This document shows, piece after piece, positions 25,640-34,187 of a stretch of DNA of 64,000 nucleotides (position 1 is its first letter; each line of letters opens with the position of its first letter). The stretch is from Streptomyces sp. DvalAA-14 (lineage in GTDB: Bacteria > Actinomycetota > Actinomycetes > Streptomycetales > Streptomycetaceae), in contig NZ_FMCH01000221.1 in assembly GCF_900091855.1 (NCBI RefSeq), forward strand, positions 1 to 64,000, in the 5' to 3' direction. Both the position numbers and the translations under genes were made by a program. Under the pieces are notes generated by a model. That model searched no databases. It was not told the origin of the DNA and was given only the letters and a program-made list of their open reading frames with translations.

Positions 25640-26506
25640 TCAGGCCGTCCGGATCCGGTCCCGCACCTCCGGCCGCGCCTCGAACCCGGCCGCCTTGTAC
25701 GTGGCGATGCCACCGGCGTTGGAACTCGGCGTGCAAACGCGCACGCTCGACGAGCCCATCTCCCGCAGCGCGGCCGCCCCGGCCACGGTGACCGCCCGGC
25801 CGTAGCCGTGACCACGGAAGTCCTCGTGCACGCCCATTGGTTCGACCAGCCCCGGCTTCCCCGGGCCGGCAGACCACACCGTCACGACCGCCGCCACGTT
25901 GCCCCGGTCGTCACAGGCGCTCAGACAACGGACATCCGCGGAGAACGGTCCCGCCGACATCGCGTGCCAGTAATCGCGCGTAGGCCTCGAGCTGTTGAAC
26001 GCCGACCGCAGAACGTCGGCGAAATGCTGCGTCTGCTCCCGGCCTATCGCCCTGATCCGCACGCCAGGGTCCTCCACCGGCTCTGCCAGGCTGCGGAAGA
26101 GCGGCGTCCACGGCTCGTCGACGCCCCAGCCCTCCTCGGTCAACAGGTCATGGACCAGCAGGCCCAGCGGCGCCTCGATCGACACCGCTCCTTCCGGCAG
26201 CACGCCGCGCTCGGGCAGTGAGAAGTCCTCGACGAGCCGCCGCGCCAAGCCCTCGTCCTGGAAAGCGTCCGGAGCGACCGTCATCCGCACCACCGTCGGC
26301 GAGTCCAGCATCCCGACCGCGAGGATCCGTCCGTTCCGGCTCCAGGTCCGGACTGCCGCAGCCGTCTCGGCCGTTCCGAACCGGTAGTTCCACCCGATGT
26401 CCCCCGCATGCAATTGCATCGGCGCCCCGTCGTACTGCCATTCCCGCAGCGCGGCCATGGCCTCGCGTACCCCGTCGACTGTCGGCGTTCCCAGCACAAT
26501 CGTCAT
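25640..26506 (-). CDS. GNAT-family acetyltransferase, tandem-domain type
   Basis: At 288 residues this is about twice the length of a single GNAT domain. The C-terminal half holds the acetyl-CoA loop VHEDFRGHGYGRAVTVAG and the end CTPSSNAGGIATYKAAGFEA. The N-terminal half (LREWQYDGAPMQLHAGDIGW, WSRNGRILAVGML) looks like a degenerate second GNAT domain, a known arrangement. The substrate is unknown. ATG 26506 has only a weak ribosome site. Confidence 0.82.
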   Translation of the reverse strand: MTIVLGTPTVDGVREAMAALREWQYDGAPMQLHAGDIGWNYRFGTAETAAAVRTWSRNGRILAVGMLDSPTVVRMTVAPDAFQDEGLARRLVEDFSLPERGVLPEGAVSIEAPLGLLVHDLLTEEGWGVDEPWTPLFRSLAEPVEDPGVRIRAIGREQTQHFADVLRSAFNSSRPTRDYWHAMSAGPFSADVRCLSACDDRGNVAAVVTVWSAGPGKPGLVEPMGVHEDFRGHGYGRAVTVAGAAALREMGSSSVRVCTPSSNAGGIATYKAAGFEARPEVRDRIRTA

Positions 26507-27079
26507 GGGAGGGATCCGACACCCCATCCCTAAGGTCCGCAACCGATTAACCGACCGGGTACTGCTCCCGCCGCTTGGGGACTGAGACCCTGCCCTCCGG
26601 GCATTAGTGCTGTCGGCGAGACATCGCCGTGGATCTGCTCGCCGATCCGCCGCGTGGAGCGCAACGCCACCTCGAACCCCGTCCCGCACCCCCCGCACGT
26701 CCCACCAACTGCTCGGCCGGCTACTCGTGGAAGCGGCGCGGGTTCCTGAATCGGTCCGGACGGCAGCAAACGACCTGGTCGCAGACCTGGGCGTTCTTTA
26801 TGGAGCGGCTGACGGGAATCGAACCCGCGCTCTGAGCTCGGGAATCACAGGGCCTGGTTCGTATTTGACCAGCTCACGTTGCCGGGGCAGCTCGATGGGG
26901 TGAGCCGCTTCGGATCCGCCTTGTCTCTGGTTGGCCCGGGCGTACCCCTACTACTGGTGCGGCAGTGGTGTGGCGGATCTGCGCCCGGGGTGGCCCGACA
27001 GCGATCCTCACTCATGGAGGTGGCCGGTGCCCTTAACCTGGTGTGAGACGGCAGCCGACCTGCGACGAAGTGGATAAAC
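26507..27079. other. Gap containing a partial tRNA-Gly copy
   Basis: These 573 bases hold no supported gene. Open frames here encode the spurious GNRTRAL-type peptide that arises from tRNA-Gly sequence. The only notable element is the partial tRNA at 26801-26844. Confidence 0.5.
26801..26844 (-). repeat. Direct-repeat copy of the tRNA-Gly(CCC) 3' half (att-like)
   Basis: These 44 bases match 32629-32672, the 3' part of the intact tRNA gene, with two mismatches and in the same orientation. Identity runs from the CCA end through the T-arm into the anticodon loop and then stops. This is the pattern left by a tyrosine integrase that targets a tRNA gene. The 5.8 kb between the copies would be the inserted island. 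Confidence 0.75.
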
Positions 27080-27325
27080 ATGACCACTGCACCTGGCGGC
27101 GTACCGCGCTTGTCCGGTTCTGCGAGCACGGCGCATCCGCTGCGGACCATCCGAGACATCCGCGAGTCCCTTCCGGAGGACCAGGCCCGGCACTTCGACG
27201 CGGAACTGGCGGACACGGAGCTTGAGGCGCTGCCGGAGATGCTGAGCCGGTGGGTCCGGCTGGCTACTGACGGCATCGCGGGGCTCCGAACCTTCGATGC
27301 CAACGCTGGCCCACGAGATCCGTGA
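27080..27325 (+). CDS. Small DUF6247-like protein (antitoxin-like)
   Basis: This 81-residue protein contains LRTIRDIRESLPEDQARHFDAEL and LEALPEMLSRWVRLATDG, which resembles the DUF6247 family found beside actinobacterial toxin genes. No toxin gene follows here; the downstream neighbour is convergent and unrelated. The start is ATG 27080. It may be an orphan antitoxin left by deletion of its partner. Confidence 0.55.
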   Translation: MTTAPGGVPRLSGSASTAHPLRTIRDIRESLPEDQARHFDAELADTELEALPEMLSRWVRLATDGIAGLRTFDANAGPRDP

Positions 27326-27463
27326 CTGCTCAGGAGTGCGACCGGGGCCGTCATTTCGCCTGATTAGCCATGGTTTACCCCCCATAGGGCATGGATCGGG
27401 CACGGCGATTGTCTGCATAAGGGATCAACCGTTACTGGATCGCACGCCTCATAGTCCACACGT

Positions 27464-27865
27464 CTATAGGTCTTCGAAGGCATCTTCGCCGGGCCGCCAG
27501 ACCATCCAGGAGCGATCTTCGAAACCGTTGAGCATCGCGATCTCCGGACCGATGAGTTCACCCTTGGTGGGGTGCAACTGGATGGAACCGGTGTCGAAGT
27601 CGACCTTGATCCCGATGCCGGTCTTCTCGTGGGTGCTGATCACGTTCTGTGGAATGAACCCACGTAGCGCTCCGGCCCAGCCGGCCTCGGTTGGCGAGAG
27701 GCTCTGTCCGGCCAGGGTGAGGGTTGGCAGAACGTCGCATGTGAGGACGGGCGTCTCGTTGGTCGGGCCGTCGAACCGCAACTGCACGTAGTCCATGACG
27801 AACTGCACTGAATACAACCGGAAGCCGACGAGACGGCCGAGTAGGGAGTTCAGCTCATATGCCAC
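27464..27865 (-). CDS. Conserved hypothetical protein
   Basis: This 133-residue beta-rich protein (LVGFRLYSVQFVMDYVQLRF, LTCDVLPTLTL, IGIKVDFDTGSIQLHPTKGE) has normal codon use and no signal or membrane helix. It resembles immunity-type or DUF proteins of streptomycetes, but I cannot name the family. It lies 13 bases before the left end of the IS5-type element. Confidence 0.65.
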   Translation of the reverse strand: MAYELNSLLGRLVGFRLYSVQFVMDYVQLRFDGPTNETPVLTCDVLPTLTLAGQSLSPTEAGWAGALRGFIPQNVISTHEKTGIGIKVDFDTGSIQLHPTKGELIGPEIAMLNGFEDRSWMVWRPGEDAFEDL

Positions 27866-27923
27866 AGCAGGAAGTCTAGGGCGTGTCCGGCGGATCTTGT
27901 GACTGTCTGATGGTCGGCTCGTT

Positions 27924-28810
27924 GTGCTGGGCGTGGGGCGGGGTGATCTGACAAATGCCGAGTGGGCTCAGCTGGAGCCGCATCTGCCAGTGGGCGGTTT
28001 GCGTGGCGGCCGCTGGCGTGATCACCGGCGGGTGATCAACGGGATTCTGTTCCGGGTGCGGACCGGTGTTCCGTGGCGGGACCTGCCCAATCGGTACGGG
28101 AGTTGGAAGACGGTCTATGAGCGGCATCGCCGCTGGTCTGCGGACGGCACATGGGACGGCAACCTGCACGCGGTCCAGGCTGATGCCGACCTGGCGGGCC
28201 GGATGGACAGGAGCATGATCAGCGTCGACTCGACTTCCTGCCGCGCTCACCAGCACGCGGCCGGGGCACGCAAAACGGCACCCCGAGTTCCGAAAAAAGG
28301 GCGACGCCCCGGCACCATCGCCCCGATGAGGGACTTGGATGGTCCCGGGGCGGTCTGACCTGCAAGATCCACCTCGCCGGCGAAGGCGGTTGCCGCCCGA
28401 TGGCTTTGTTGCTCACCCCGGGCCAGTGGGGCGACGCGCCCCAGTTCATCGAGGTGATGGACCGTATCCGCGTTCCCCGACCACTTGGTGGTCGACCGCG
28501 TACCCGCCCGGCGCACGTCAGCGGCGACAAGGCCTACAGCTCTCGTCGCAACCGCCGCTACCTGCGAAGACGCCACATCAAACACACCATCCCCGAGCCG
28601 AAAGGCCAGCGCAGCAACCGCAAACGCCGCGGCAGCAACGGCGGCCGGCCCACCGGGTTCGACAGGGAGATCTACAAGCGCCGTAATGAGGTCGAGCGGA
28701 CGATCAATCGGCTGAAAAACTTCCGGGCCGTCGCCACCCGATACGACAAACGCGCCTACGTATTCCACGGCATAGTCACCGTCGCAGCGATCCGGCTGTG
28801 GCTACGGTGA
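27924..28810 (+). CDS. IS5-family transposase read through a -1 frameshift
   Basis: The first part (27924 to about 28298) encodes LTNAEWAQLEPHLP, the DDE first Asp in ISVDSTSCRAHQHAAG, and ends beyond a slippery A6G run at 28293-28299. In the -1 frame the protein continues with GLGWSRGGLTCKIHLAGEGG, SGDKAYSSRRNRRYLRRR (second Asp), and EVERTINRLKNFRAVATRYD (Glu). Programmed -1 frameshifting at such runs is established for this IS group, so the total of about 295 residues is probably a functional enzyme rather than a pseudogene. Confidence 0.85.
28293..28299 (+). promoter_or_regulatory. Slippery A6G sequence for -1 ribosomal frameshifting
   Basis: AAAAAAG lies exactly where the transposase reading frame must change by -1. 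It stands out in GC-rich DNA where A-runs are rare. Confidence 0.75.
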
Positions 28811-29245
28811 CTACGTCACGGAGCAGTAGAGGCGGGCTCCTTGGCCCACGGCCGACCGCGCGAGGTCAGCTAGCGCGCCAAGATGAGCGAAGGCTTCTTC
28901 TTCATGGATGTCCTCGCCGTCGCCCTGACGCAACTGGGCCCACCCCTGAGCCACACCGGCCAAACTGGCCTCGTCGGCAGTAGCCAGCAATGCCATCACA
29001 CGGTCGGAGACCACGAAGACATAGCAACCATCGTTGGTGATTTCCGTGATGATGCGTGGCTCACCAGCCTGCATCAACACCTGAGGGCTCGTCCCGGTGA
29101 AGAGGCTTTCCCACTCGACGACCGCGTCCGAGGGGTCGTATATACCGCCCGGTACCGCCTCGAAGGCACCACGTGTCCCGAAGCCTTTCACCTGCGCTGC
29201 TGCCTCGTCGTCCGGCGCTATGAAGAACTCCACCCAGCAATCCAC
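28811..29245 (-). CDS. Hypothetical protein beside the transposase (possible IS passenger)
   Basis: This 144-residue acidic protein (FFIAPDDEAAAQVKGFGTRG, DAVVEWESLFTG, CYVFVVSDRVMALLATADEA) looks intact and starts at GTG 29245. Its stop codon directly abuts the transposase stop (no base between), and the IS-like right end lies 36 bases beyond its start. This suggests it travels with the element. The family is not recognised; it has the size and composition of immunity-type proteins. Confidence 0.65.
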   Translation of the reverse strand: MDCWVEFFIAPDDEAAAQVKGFGTRGAFEAVPGGIYDPSDAVVEWESLFTGTSPQVLMQAGEPRIITEITNDGCYVFVVSDRVMALLATADEASLAGVAQGWAQLRQGDGEDIHEEEAFAHLGALADLARSAVGQGARLYCSVT

Positions 29246-29419
29246 TGATGCATCATGCCCGGGATCTCACCCTCAAGGCCAACAAGATCCGCCGGACAGT
29301 GCCTGGGGTCAGGGCAGGTACCCCCGGATTGTCAGCCTGACGAGTGGGGTTCCCGGAGCCGTCCTGACCCGCCCTCCTCTACAGCTCCCATCCCATCTGC
29401 CGTGGCGAGCAGTTCGGTG

Positions 29420-29676
29420 GAGCGGGCCGGGTTCGCCGCGTCAAGGCGGATCGCATCCGGGATTGGGCCTGCTTTGTCGCTGAGATCGAGGTCAGGGAGC
29501 TGCCGCCTCGCAGCGGCCCCTGGTCGCCTGAAGCAAGGCAGTTGCTGCACCACCAGAACAACGAGTCGGCCCTGCTGTGGGTGCGGCTGATCGGGCCTAC
29601 TGATATCGAAATCGCGGCTCGGGAATTGGTTGCCCGCCCAGCACCGGAGAGCATCGAGTCCAGCGGCGGCTCGTAG
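29420..29676 (+). pseudogene. C-terminal fragment of an unknown gene
   Basis: One frame without an upstream start reads GRVRRVKADRIRDWACFVAE, VRELPPRSGPWSPEARQLL and ALLWVRLIGPTDIEIAAREL before TAG 29674. It has protein-like composition. Its 5' part is missing, lost near the right end of the IS-like element. No family is recognised. Confidence 0.35.
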
Positions 29677-29697
29677 CGGCGTACCCGTGTGATCGCT

Positions 29698-30663
29698 TCA
29701 GTGCGGGAAGGTACGCGGTGGACGCTGGCGGGGGAGTTCGTCGCGGAACTCTTCGATGATGGAGCTGATCTGGCGGGTGAGGTGGGTCTGTTCCAGCCGG
29801 TCGAGGTAGAGGTTGCGGCGGGCCAGGCCGGGCAGGTCCACGCAGAAATAGAGGGACATGAGTGGGTTGATGAACAGTTCGCTGCCTTGGGTGCGCTCGG
29901 TGAACTGAACGTTCCCGAAGTCACCGCGTGCGGCCGCGGCTATGGAGCCGTTGACAATGCTGGGGTGATCCGGGGTCGATGCGTGAGCGTGGGCGACGGC
30001 CTCAAGATAGAGGGCGCCTTCGCGGCTGGTGCGGGAGAGGGAGAACGCGCCGAGGTAGGCGCCGTCGCGTTCAAGGGCGGCCAGGTTTTCGAGCACCAGG
30101 GCGTGGTTGACGCCGTGGTACGCGTCCACGCCGAAGCCAAGGCAGGCCACGAGGCGGTGGGGGATGTTGTGCAGCCCGTTGACGGCGGCGAGGCTGGCCA
30201 TATCCTCCTCCGGGGTGCCGAGGCCGTTTTCGTCGCCGAGCATGAGGATGTCGGTGCCGCCGTCGACCAGGATGACGGCGTCGGCGCCGCCGAGGTGGGC
30301 GAGCAGGGCCCGGTAGGCGGCGCGCAGGGGTTGTACGCCGGTGCGGTTGAGGGCGTAGACGGTCGACGGGAGTCCGTTGTCATCGAGCCAGCGGGCAAGG
30401 GTGCGTTCCGGGAAGTAGTCGCCTCGGGCGGCGGTGTCCGGGCGGATGGCCGCGACGTCGTGGTCCAGCCATACGTCCAGGTCCAGACCGTACAGGTCGC
30501 TGAAGGACAGGTTGGCGAGGTGGACCTCCTTGCCGGCGGCGCGCAGGGCGAGGGCCAGTGGGAGCCCGGCGTAGATGTCGAAGCCGCCGCCGGCCCCGGC
30601 GACGAGCACACGTTGTGCGTCTCGCAGCCGTGTGAACAGGCCAGGCTCGGTGAGGGAATACAT
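29698..30663 (-). CDS. DUF1152-domain protein
   Basis: This 321-residue protein matches DUF1152: RVLVAGAGGGFDIYAGLPLA near the start (nucleotide-binding-like glycine loop), VILVDGGTDILMLGDENGL in the middle, and a C-terminal FINPLMSLYFCVDLPGLARR. The function of the family is unknown. ATG 30663 is the start; the ribosome site is weak. The stretch preceding it on this strand is non-coding. It lies within the putative tRNA island. Confidence 0.85.
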   Translation of the reverse strand: MYSLTEPGLFTRLRDAQRVLVAGAGGGFDIYAGLPLALALRAAGKEVHLANLSFSDLYGLDLDVWLDHDVAAIRPDTAARGDYFPERTLARWLDDNGLPSTVYALNRTGVQPLRAAYRALLAHLGGADAVILVDGGTDILMLGDENGLGTPEEDMASLAAVNGLHNIPHRLVACLGFGVDAYHGVNHALVLENLAALERDGAYLGAFSLSRTSREGALYLEAVAHAHASTPDHPSIVNGSIAAAARGDFGNVQFTERTQGSELFINPLMSLYFCVDLPGLARRNLYLDRLEQTHLTRQISSIIEEFRDELPRQRPPRTFPH

Positions 30664-31078
30664 CCGGGGAAGGTAGCAGGCCGTCGCAGCTGCGGATCCG
30701 GAGTTTTCGCGGCTCGGATGTCCCCAATACGGCATCGATGGCGGCTGGCGCACTGTTTCGGTGCCCGTCTCTGCGGAGCCATGACCCTGCTTCCACAGCC
30801 CTGGGCCGCCGCGTGGGGTGGCGCGGCCACCCATGGGCATCGGCGACTGGTTCAGGCCCTTCAACGAGGGGTGCTTCATCCATCCCTACGCGGCGGACGA
30901 CTACGGCGAATCAGTCGCCGCGCCGAAGACGGACGAGTAGCTGCAGCCGGTGGCCGTGCCCTGTACGTCGCGGCGGGAACCAGCGTGCTGCGCCTGGTCT
31001 TTAACCGGAGACTGATTGCGGCGGCACAACGAAGGGTAGGGCTACGCGACTGTCAAAACGCCGACCGGGGGTGCGCGC
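30664..31078. other. Promoter gap between divergent genes
   Basis: These 415 bases separate DUF1152 from the membrane Nudix-like gene. Apart from a doubtful 35-codon ORF at 30833-30940, I see no gene or clear hairpin. Confidence 0.45.
30833..30940 (+). CDS. Possible small protein of 35 residues
   Basis: ATG 30833 opens a short frame beginning MGIGDWFRPFNEGCFIHPYA and ending at TAG 30938. Its aromatic, balanced composition is unlike random GC-rich frames, but the ribosome site (GGGGTGG) is about 12 bases away and no homologue comes to mind. It is weakly supported. Confidence 0.25.
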   Translation: MGIGDWFRPFNEGCFIHPYAADDYGESVAAPKTDE

Positions 31079-32326
31079 GTGGGTGCGGAGACAGGGCTGG
31101 GCATCCTGGGAGCAGTGACGGGCGTCGGCGGCGTCTACTTCGGGTGGCGCGCACTGGACAAGGACGCTGTGGAGAAGTCCCAAGCGGCCTTCCGCAAGGG
31201 GCGGGAGGACCTTCGCGAGCGCTTCGTGCAGCTCTGCGAGACGGCGGCGGACCTGCACACGGCCGCGAGGCCCGGGTTGGAGCGCATCGGCGGCACCTCG
31301 CTTCTGTGGGAACCGGCGATGCATCCGCCTGCTCCGCTCCCGCTGTCGTCGGTGAGGACTGAATGGCAGGCCACCGCTCCGCCGGGCGACGCTGGAATTC
31401 GCCGGGCCGCCCGGCAGGGGCTGCCCAGGGAATCGAGGTGGCAGCGGTTCGAGAGTTATTCGTCCGCGCTCGGTGTCCTGGCGCGTCCTGCGCTTTTCGA
31501 GAACCGTCCTTCGTTCCGCCTGATGGCCGCCGACTGGCAGGCTGCGGGCGGACCGCTGCTGTCCTTCAGCCGTGCCCCGTATTTCGACCTGGTGGACCAG
31601 AAGGAAGCCGTCGCGCATGAACTCGCCCGTGCCACGCGCGCCGCGCCTCACCGGATACCTGCCTGGCGACAGGCCCCTTTGCGGAGGCTGATGGCGGATG
31701 ACCCGCTGTCCCTCACACGACGCGTCGTTCTGCCTTCTGTGGGGACGCTGACGGTTCGGCGTACCCCGGACGGCAACGGGACGTTCTTCCTTCTCCTTCG
31801 CGGGAAAGGACTGGTGGCGACAGGCGAGGGCACCTACGGCCCGCTGCCTGCTGGGATGTTCCAGCCCGCATCGCTGTCACCGTTGGCCCACCGAGAGGAC
31901 TTGGACCTCTGGCGCACGATCATGCGTGAGTACAACGAGGAATTCCTCGGTGCTCCCGACGCCATAGGCGACTCCGGCAGCCAGGTCGACTACTCCCAGC
32001 CCCCCTACAACCGCATGAACGCGGCCCTCGCTGACGGGTCGCTGCGCGTGTGGTGTCTGGGCATGGGCCTGGAGCCGCTGAACTTGGCGGTGTGCATACT
32101 TACGGTGGCCGTTTTCGACGCGGACGTTTTCGACACGATCTTTGCGCGGGCCGTGGAACACAACGACGAGGGGAAGGTCGTCGGGGGCCTCCGTTCGCAG
32201 GGCACCATTACAGGTCTGCCGCTGACTGCGGAAAGCATCGCCGATCTTCCGAAGGAGCGTATGTCGTCGCCTGCGGCTGGACTGCTCCAACTTGCCGTCC
32301 AGCACCGTGCCCTTCTCCTGGCCTAG
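31079..32326 (+). CDS. Membrane-anchored protein with a Nudix-like domain
   Basis: This 415-residue protein begins with a hydrophobic helix (LGILGAVTGVGGVYFGW), then a helical region and a C-terminal domain of about 180 residues. The latter includes VGTLTVRRTPDGNGTFFLLL, a glycine strand, and LWRTIMREYNEEFLG, which resembles the REx2EE core of a Nudix box. The full canonical box (G-x5-E-x7-RE) is not seen, so catalysis is uncertain. The start is GTG 31079 with GGGG upstream. It lies at the tRNA-proximal end of the putative island. Confidence 0.6.
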   Translation: MGAETGLGILGAVTGVGGVYFGWRALDKDAVEKSQAAFRKGREDLRERFVQLCETAADLHTAARPGLERIGGTSLLWEPAMHPPAPLPLSSVRTEWQATAPPGDAGIRRAARQGLPRESRWQRFESYSSALGVLARPALFENRPSFRLMAADWQAAGGPLLSFSRAPYFDLVDQKEAVAHELARATRAAPHRIPAWRQAPLRRLMADDPLSLTRRVVLPSVGTLTVRRTPDGNGTFFLLLRGKGLVATGEGTYGPLPAGMFQPASLSPLAHREDLDLWRTIMREYNEEFLGAPDAIGDSGSQVDYSQPPYNRMNAALADGSLRVWCLGMGLEPLNLAVCILTVAVFDADVFDTIFARAVEHNDEGKVVGGLRSQGTITGLPLTAESIADLPKERMSSPAAGLLQLAVQHRALLLA

Positions 32327-32596
32327 AGGGCGAGGGAGAACGCCCCCTGTGGCACGGCAATGGCACACCCCCACCGAACCCACTGTTTCGAGCCGGAGAC
32401 CCTCGACATTACCGGGATCAACAAGGGCAATCCAGGCGGAACTACGTGACACGGCTCACCCGGAATGCGTCTCGCCATTCGAAAGAACGTCGACGATCCG
32501 CGGTCAATCACGGTCAGTGTTGCTTCTGCCGCCGGAATTCGGTGGCCTATGACACGCGTATGGCACGCGAGCCTCGAATTGGTTCAGACAACAAAC
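32327..32596. other. Gap between the island gene and the tRNA terminator
   Basis: No complete gene is visible in these 270 bases. An integrase gene would normally be found here, next to the tRNA, but no tyrosine-recombinase motif is present in any frame. Confidence 0.45.
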
Positions 32597-32623
32597 AAGC
32601 CCCAAGTCCATGACCTGGGGCTT
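32597..32623 (-). terminator. Intrinsic terminator of tRNA-Gly
   Basis: Perfect 8-bp arms AAGCCCCA (32597-32604) and TGGGGCTT (32616-32623) form a hairpin with an 11-base loop. On the minus strand a T-rich stretch (GTTTGTTGT) follows. It lies six bases beyond the CCA end of the tRNA gene. Confidence 0.85.
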
Positions 32624-32628
32624 ATCAA

Positions 32629-32702
32629 TGGAGCGGATGACGGGAATCGAACCCGCGCTCTGAGCTTGGGAAGCTCATGTTCTACCATTAAACTACATCC
32701 GC
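32629..32702 (-). tRNA. tRNA-Gly, anticodon CCC
   Basis: On the minus strand the gene begins GCGGATGTAGTTTAATGG and ends CATCCGCTCCA, with a 7-bp acceptor stem. The anticodon stem TGAGC/GCTCA encloses the loop TTCCCAA, so the anticodon is CCC (codon GGG). The T-arm GGGTTCGATTCCC is canonical. The CCA end is encoded. It is intact and followed by a strong terminator. Its 3' half is duplicated at 26.8 kb, so it was probably an integration target. Confidence 0.95.
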
Positions 32703-32875
32703 GCGTGAAACCCCCTTGGAGGGCGCCTCGGGGACACTCTACCGCATGGGTGGGGGGAGGCGGGGGAGGGGGAAGCGGGGGTAGGTTGGCGGCGCGGTGT
32801 GGTGCGGGTGGGGTGGAGGGTGGGATCCCCTAATGTGTGGGTTTGTCTGCCACGCGGAGTTGGGGAAGGGACTTC

Positions 32876-33043
32876 ATGGAGCGCACCGTTGTTCGTTGTG
32901 CGGAGGGGCATGTGTTCAGTACGGGGACGTTTCCGATGCAGCAGCTCGGGGCCGACCGGCTGGGGCCGGGGCGGTTGTTGAGGTGTCCGCGGTGTGCGCG
33001 GTTGAGGCATGCCGTGCCGGTGTCGGGGGTCGGGGAGAAGTAG
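32876..33043 (+). CDS. Small zinc-ribbon-like protein
   Basis: This 55-residue protein ([20 protein letters not shown] and [16 protein letters not shown]) has a C-x3-H and a C-x2-C pair that could bind zinc. Similar small proteins lie before dcd in streptomycetes, as far as I recall. ATG 32876 has AAGGGA at a good distance; a longer version would begin in non-coding DNA. A perfect hairpin follows its stop. Confidence 0.75.
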   Translation: MERTVVRCAEGHVFSTGTFPMQQLGADRLGPGRLLRCPRCARLRHAVPVSGVGEK

Positions 33044-33060
33044 GGAAGCCGGGGAGGTGG

Positions 33061-33082
33061 CGCGGCCCCGGGTGGGGCCGCG
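33061..33082 (+). terminator. GC hairpin between the zinc-ribbon gene and dcd
   Basis: CGCGGCCCC and GGGGCCGCG form a perfect 9-bp stem with a GGGT loop, 17 bases after the zinc-ribbon gene's stop and 16 bases before dcd. Confidence 0.65.
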
Positions 33083-33098
33083 CGTTAGTCTCGGGGGC

Positions 33099-33674
33099 GT
33101 GCTTCTCTCAGACAAGGACATCCGGGCCGAAATCGACAGCGGGCGCGTTCGCGTGGACCCGTACGAGGCCTCGATGGTGCAGCCGTCGAGTATCGATGTG
33201 CGACTCGACCGGTTCTTCCGGGTGTTCGAGAACCACCGGTACCCGCATATCGATCCGGCGGTCGAACAGGCGGATCTGACGCGGCTGGTGGAGCCCGACG
33301 GCGATGACGCGTTCATCCTGCATCCCGGCGAATTCGTGCTGGCGTCCACGTACGAGGTCATCACGCTCGCCGACGACATCGCCTCGCGGCTGGAGGGGAA
33401 GTCGAGCCTCGGGCGGCTGGGGCTGCTGACGCACTCGACGGCCGGCTTCATCGACCCGGGGTTCTCCGGGCATGTGACGCTGGAGCTGTCGAATGTGGCG
33501 ACGCTGCCGATCAAGCTGTGGCCCGGGATGAAAATCGGGCAGCTGTGCCTGTTCCGGCTCAGCTCGCCGGCCGAGTTCCCCTACGGATCGCCGCACTACG
33601 GGTCCCGCTACCAGGGGCAGCGCGGGCCGACGGCCTCCCGCTCGTTCCTCAACTTCCACCGCACCAAGGTCTGA
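33099..33674 (+). CDS. dcd: dCTP deaminase
   Basis: This 191-residue enzyme of pyrimidine nucleotide synthesis converts dCTP to dUTP (some relatives go directly to dUMP). The family sequence is clear: [53 protein letters not shown] and the active-site glutamate segment [12 protein letters not shown], followed by [10 protein letters not shown] and [17 protein letters not shown] 33099 gives the standard length. As a trimeric cytosolic enzyme it needs no operon partner; upstream lies the zinc-ribbon gene. Confidence 0.97.
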   Translation: MLLSDKDIRAEIDSGRVRVDPYEASMVQPSSIDVRLDRFFRVFENHRYPHIDPAVEQADLTRLVEPDGDDAFILHPGEFVLASTYEVITLADDIASRLEGKSSLGRLGLLTHSTAGFIDPGFSGHVTLELSNVATLPIKLWPGMKIGQLCLFRLSSPAEFPYGSPHYGSRYQGQRGPTASRSFLNFHRTKV

Positions 33675-33687
33675 GGCCGCCCGCGGC

Positions 33688-34131
33688 CTACGGGTGCATC
33701 CGCGCTCCCTTGAGTACCTTGTCCACCGCGTTGCGCGGCCCGTGGACGGCCAGGCCCACCAGGTCCAACTGGGCGCCGGACACGGCCCGCACCGCTGCCC
33801 GGTTGGCCACGTCGTGCCCGGTGGCGAAGAGGTCGGCGGTGAACACCGCACGCGGCAACGCCCGTGACAGCGCCCGGCGGTGCGCGGCGGTGAGGACTTC
33901 CTTCGTGCCCTCGAAGATCAGCACCGGCTGGCGGAACATCGGCAGGTACGGCGTGCCGTCCGCGTCCTCGTACGGCTCCCCGATCACGTCGGGGACCTGC
34001 GAGCCCAGTCCGCTGACCAGGAACGCGGTCACGTTCAGCCGCTGCCAGGGCTCCAGATCCTCCCGCAGCAGTACGGCGATCTTCGTGTCGAAGCGGACGG
34101 GTGGGATGTCCGGGGTGGTCTCGGTGCTCAT
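33688..34131 (-). CDS. DUF2000-domain protein
   Basis: This 147-residue protein carries the DUF2000 features KIAVLLREDLEPWQRLNVTA, FRQPVLIFEGTKEVLTAAHR and the final AVHGPRNAVDKVLKGARMHP. The family resembles peptidyl-tRNA hydrolase type 2 folds, but no function is proven. ATG 34131 is the start. It is convergent with dcd, 13 bases apart. Confidence 0.85.
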   Translation of the reverse strand: MSTETTPDIPPVRFDTKIAVLLREDLEPWQRLNVTAFLVSGLGSQVPDVIGEPYEDADGTPYLPMFRQPVLIFEGTKEVLTAAHRRALSRALPRAVFTADLFATGHDVANRAAVRAVSGAQLDLVGLAVHGPRNAVDKVLKGARMHP

Positions 34132-34187
34132 GGTCACCAAGCCTGGCCCGGCGCACCCCCGCCGGTCTTGTACGTTCCTGGCCGGCG

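Larger units (their letters stand above)
27879..29303. mobile_element. IS5-family element, possibly with a passenger gene
   Basis: The left end near 27879 carries GGGCGTGTCCGGCGGATC, which continues into TTGT. A matching inverted sequence (17 identical bases, TGTCCGGCGGATCTTGT in complement) occurs at 29282-29298. The terminal five bases differ. Between them lie a frameshifted transposase and a separate gene on the opposite strand. Either the element carries a passenger, or the right end belongs to another, partly lost copy. No target duplication could be confirmed. Confidence 0.6.

Noticed and set aside
26607-26903. ORFs containing GNRTRAL-type peptides at the tRNA copies (also at 32.5-32.8 kb)
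   Set aside because: These peptides come from translating tRNA-Gly sequence and are well-known spurious ORFs.
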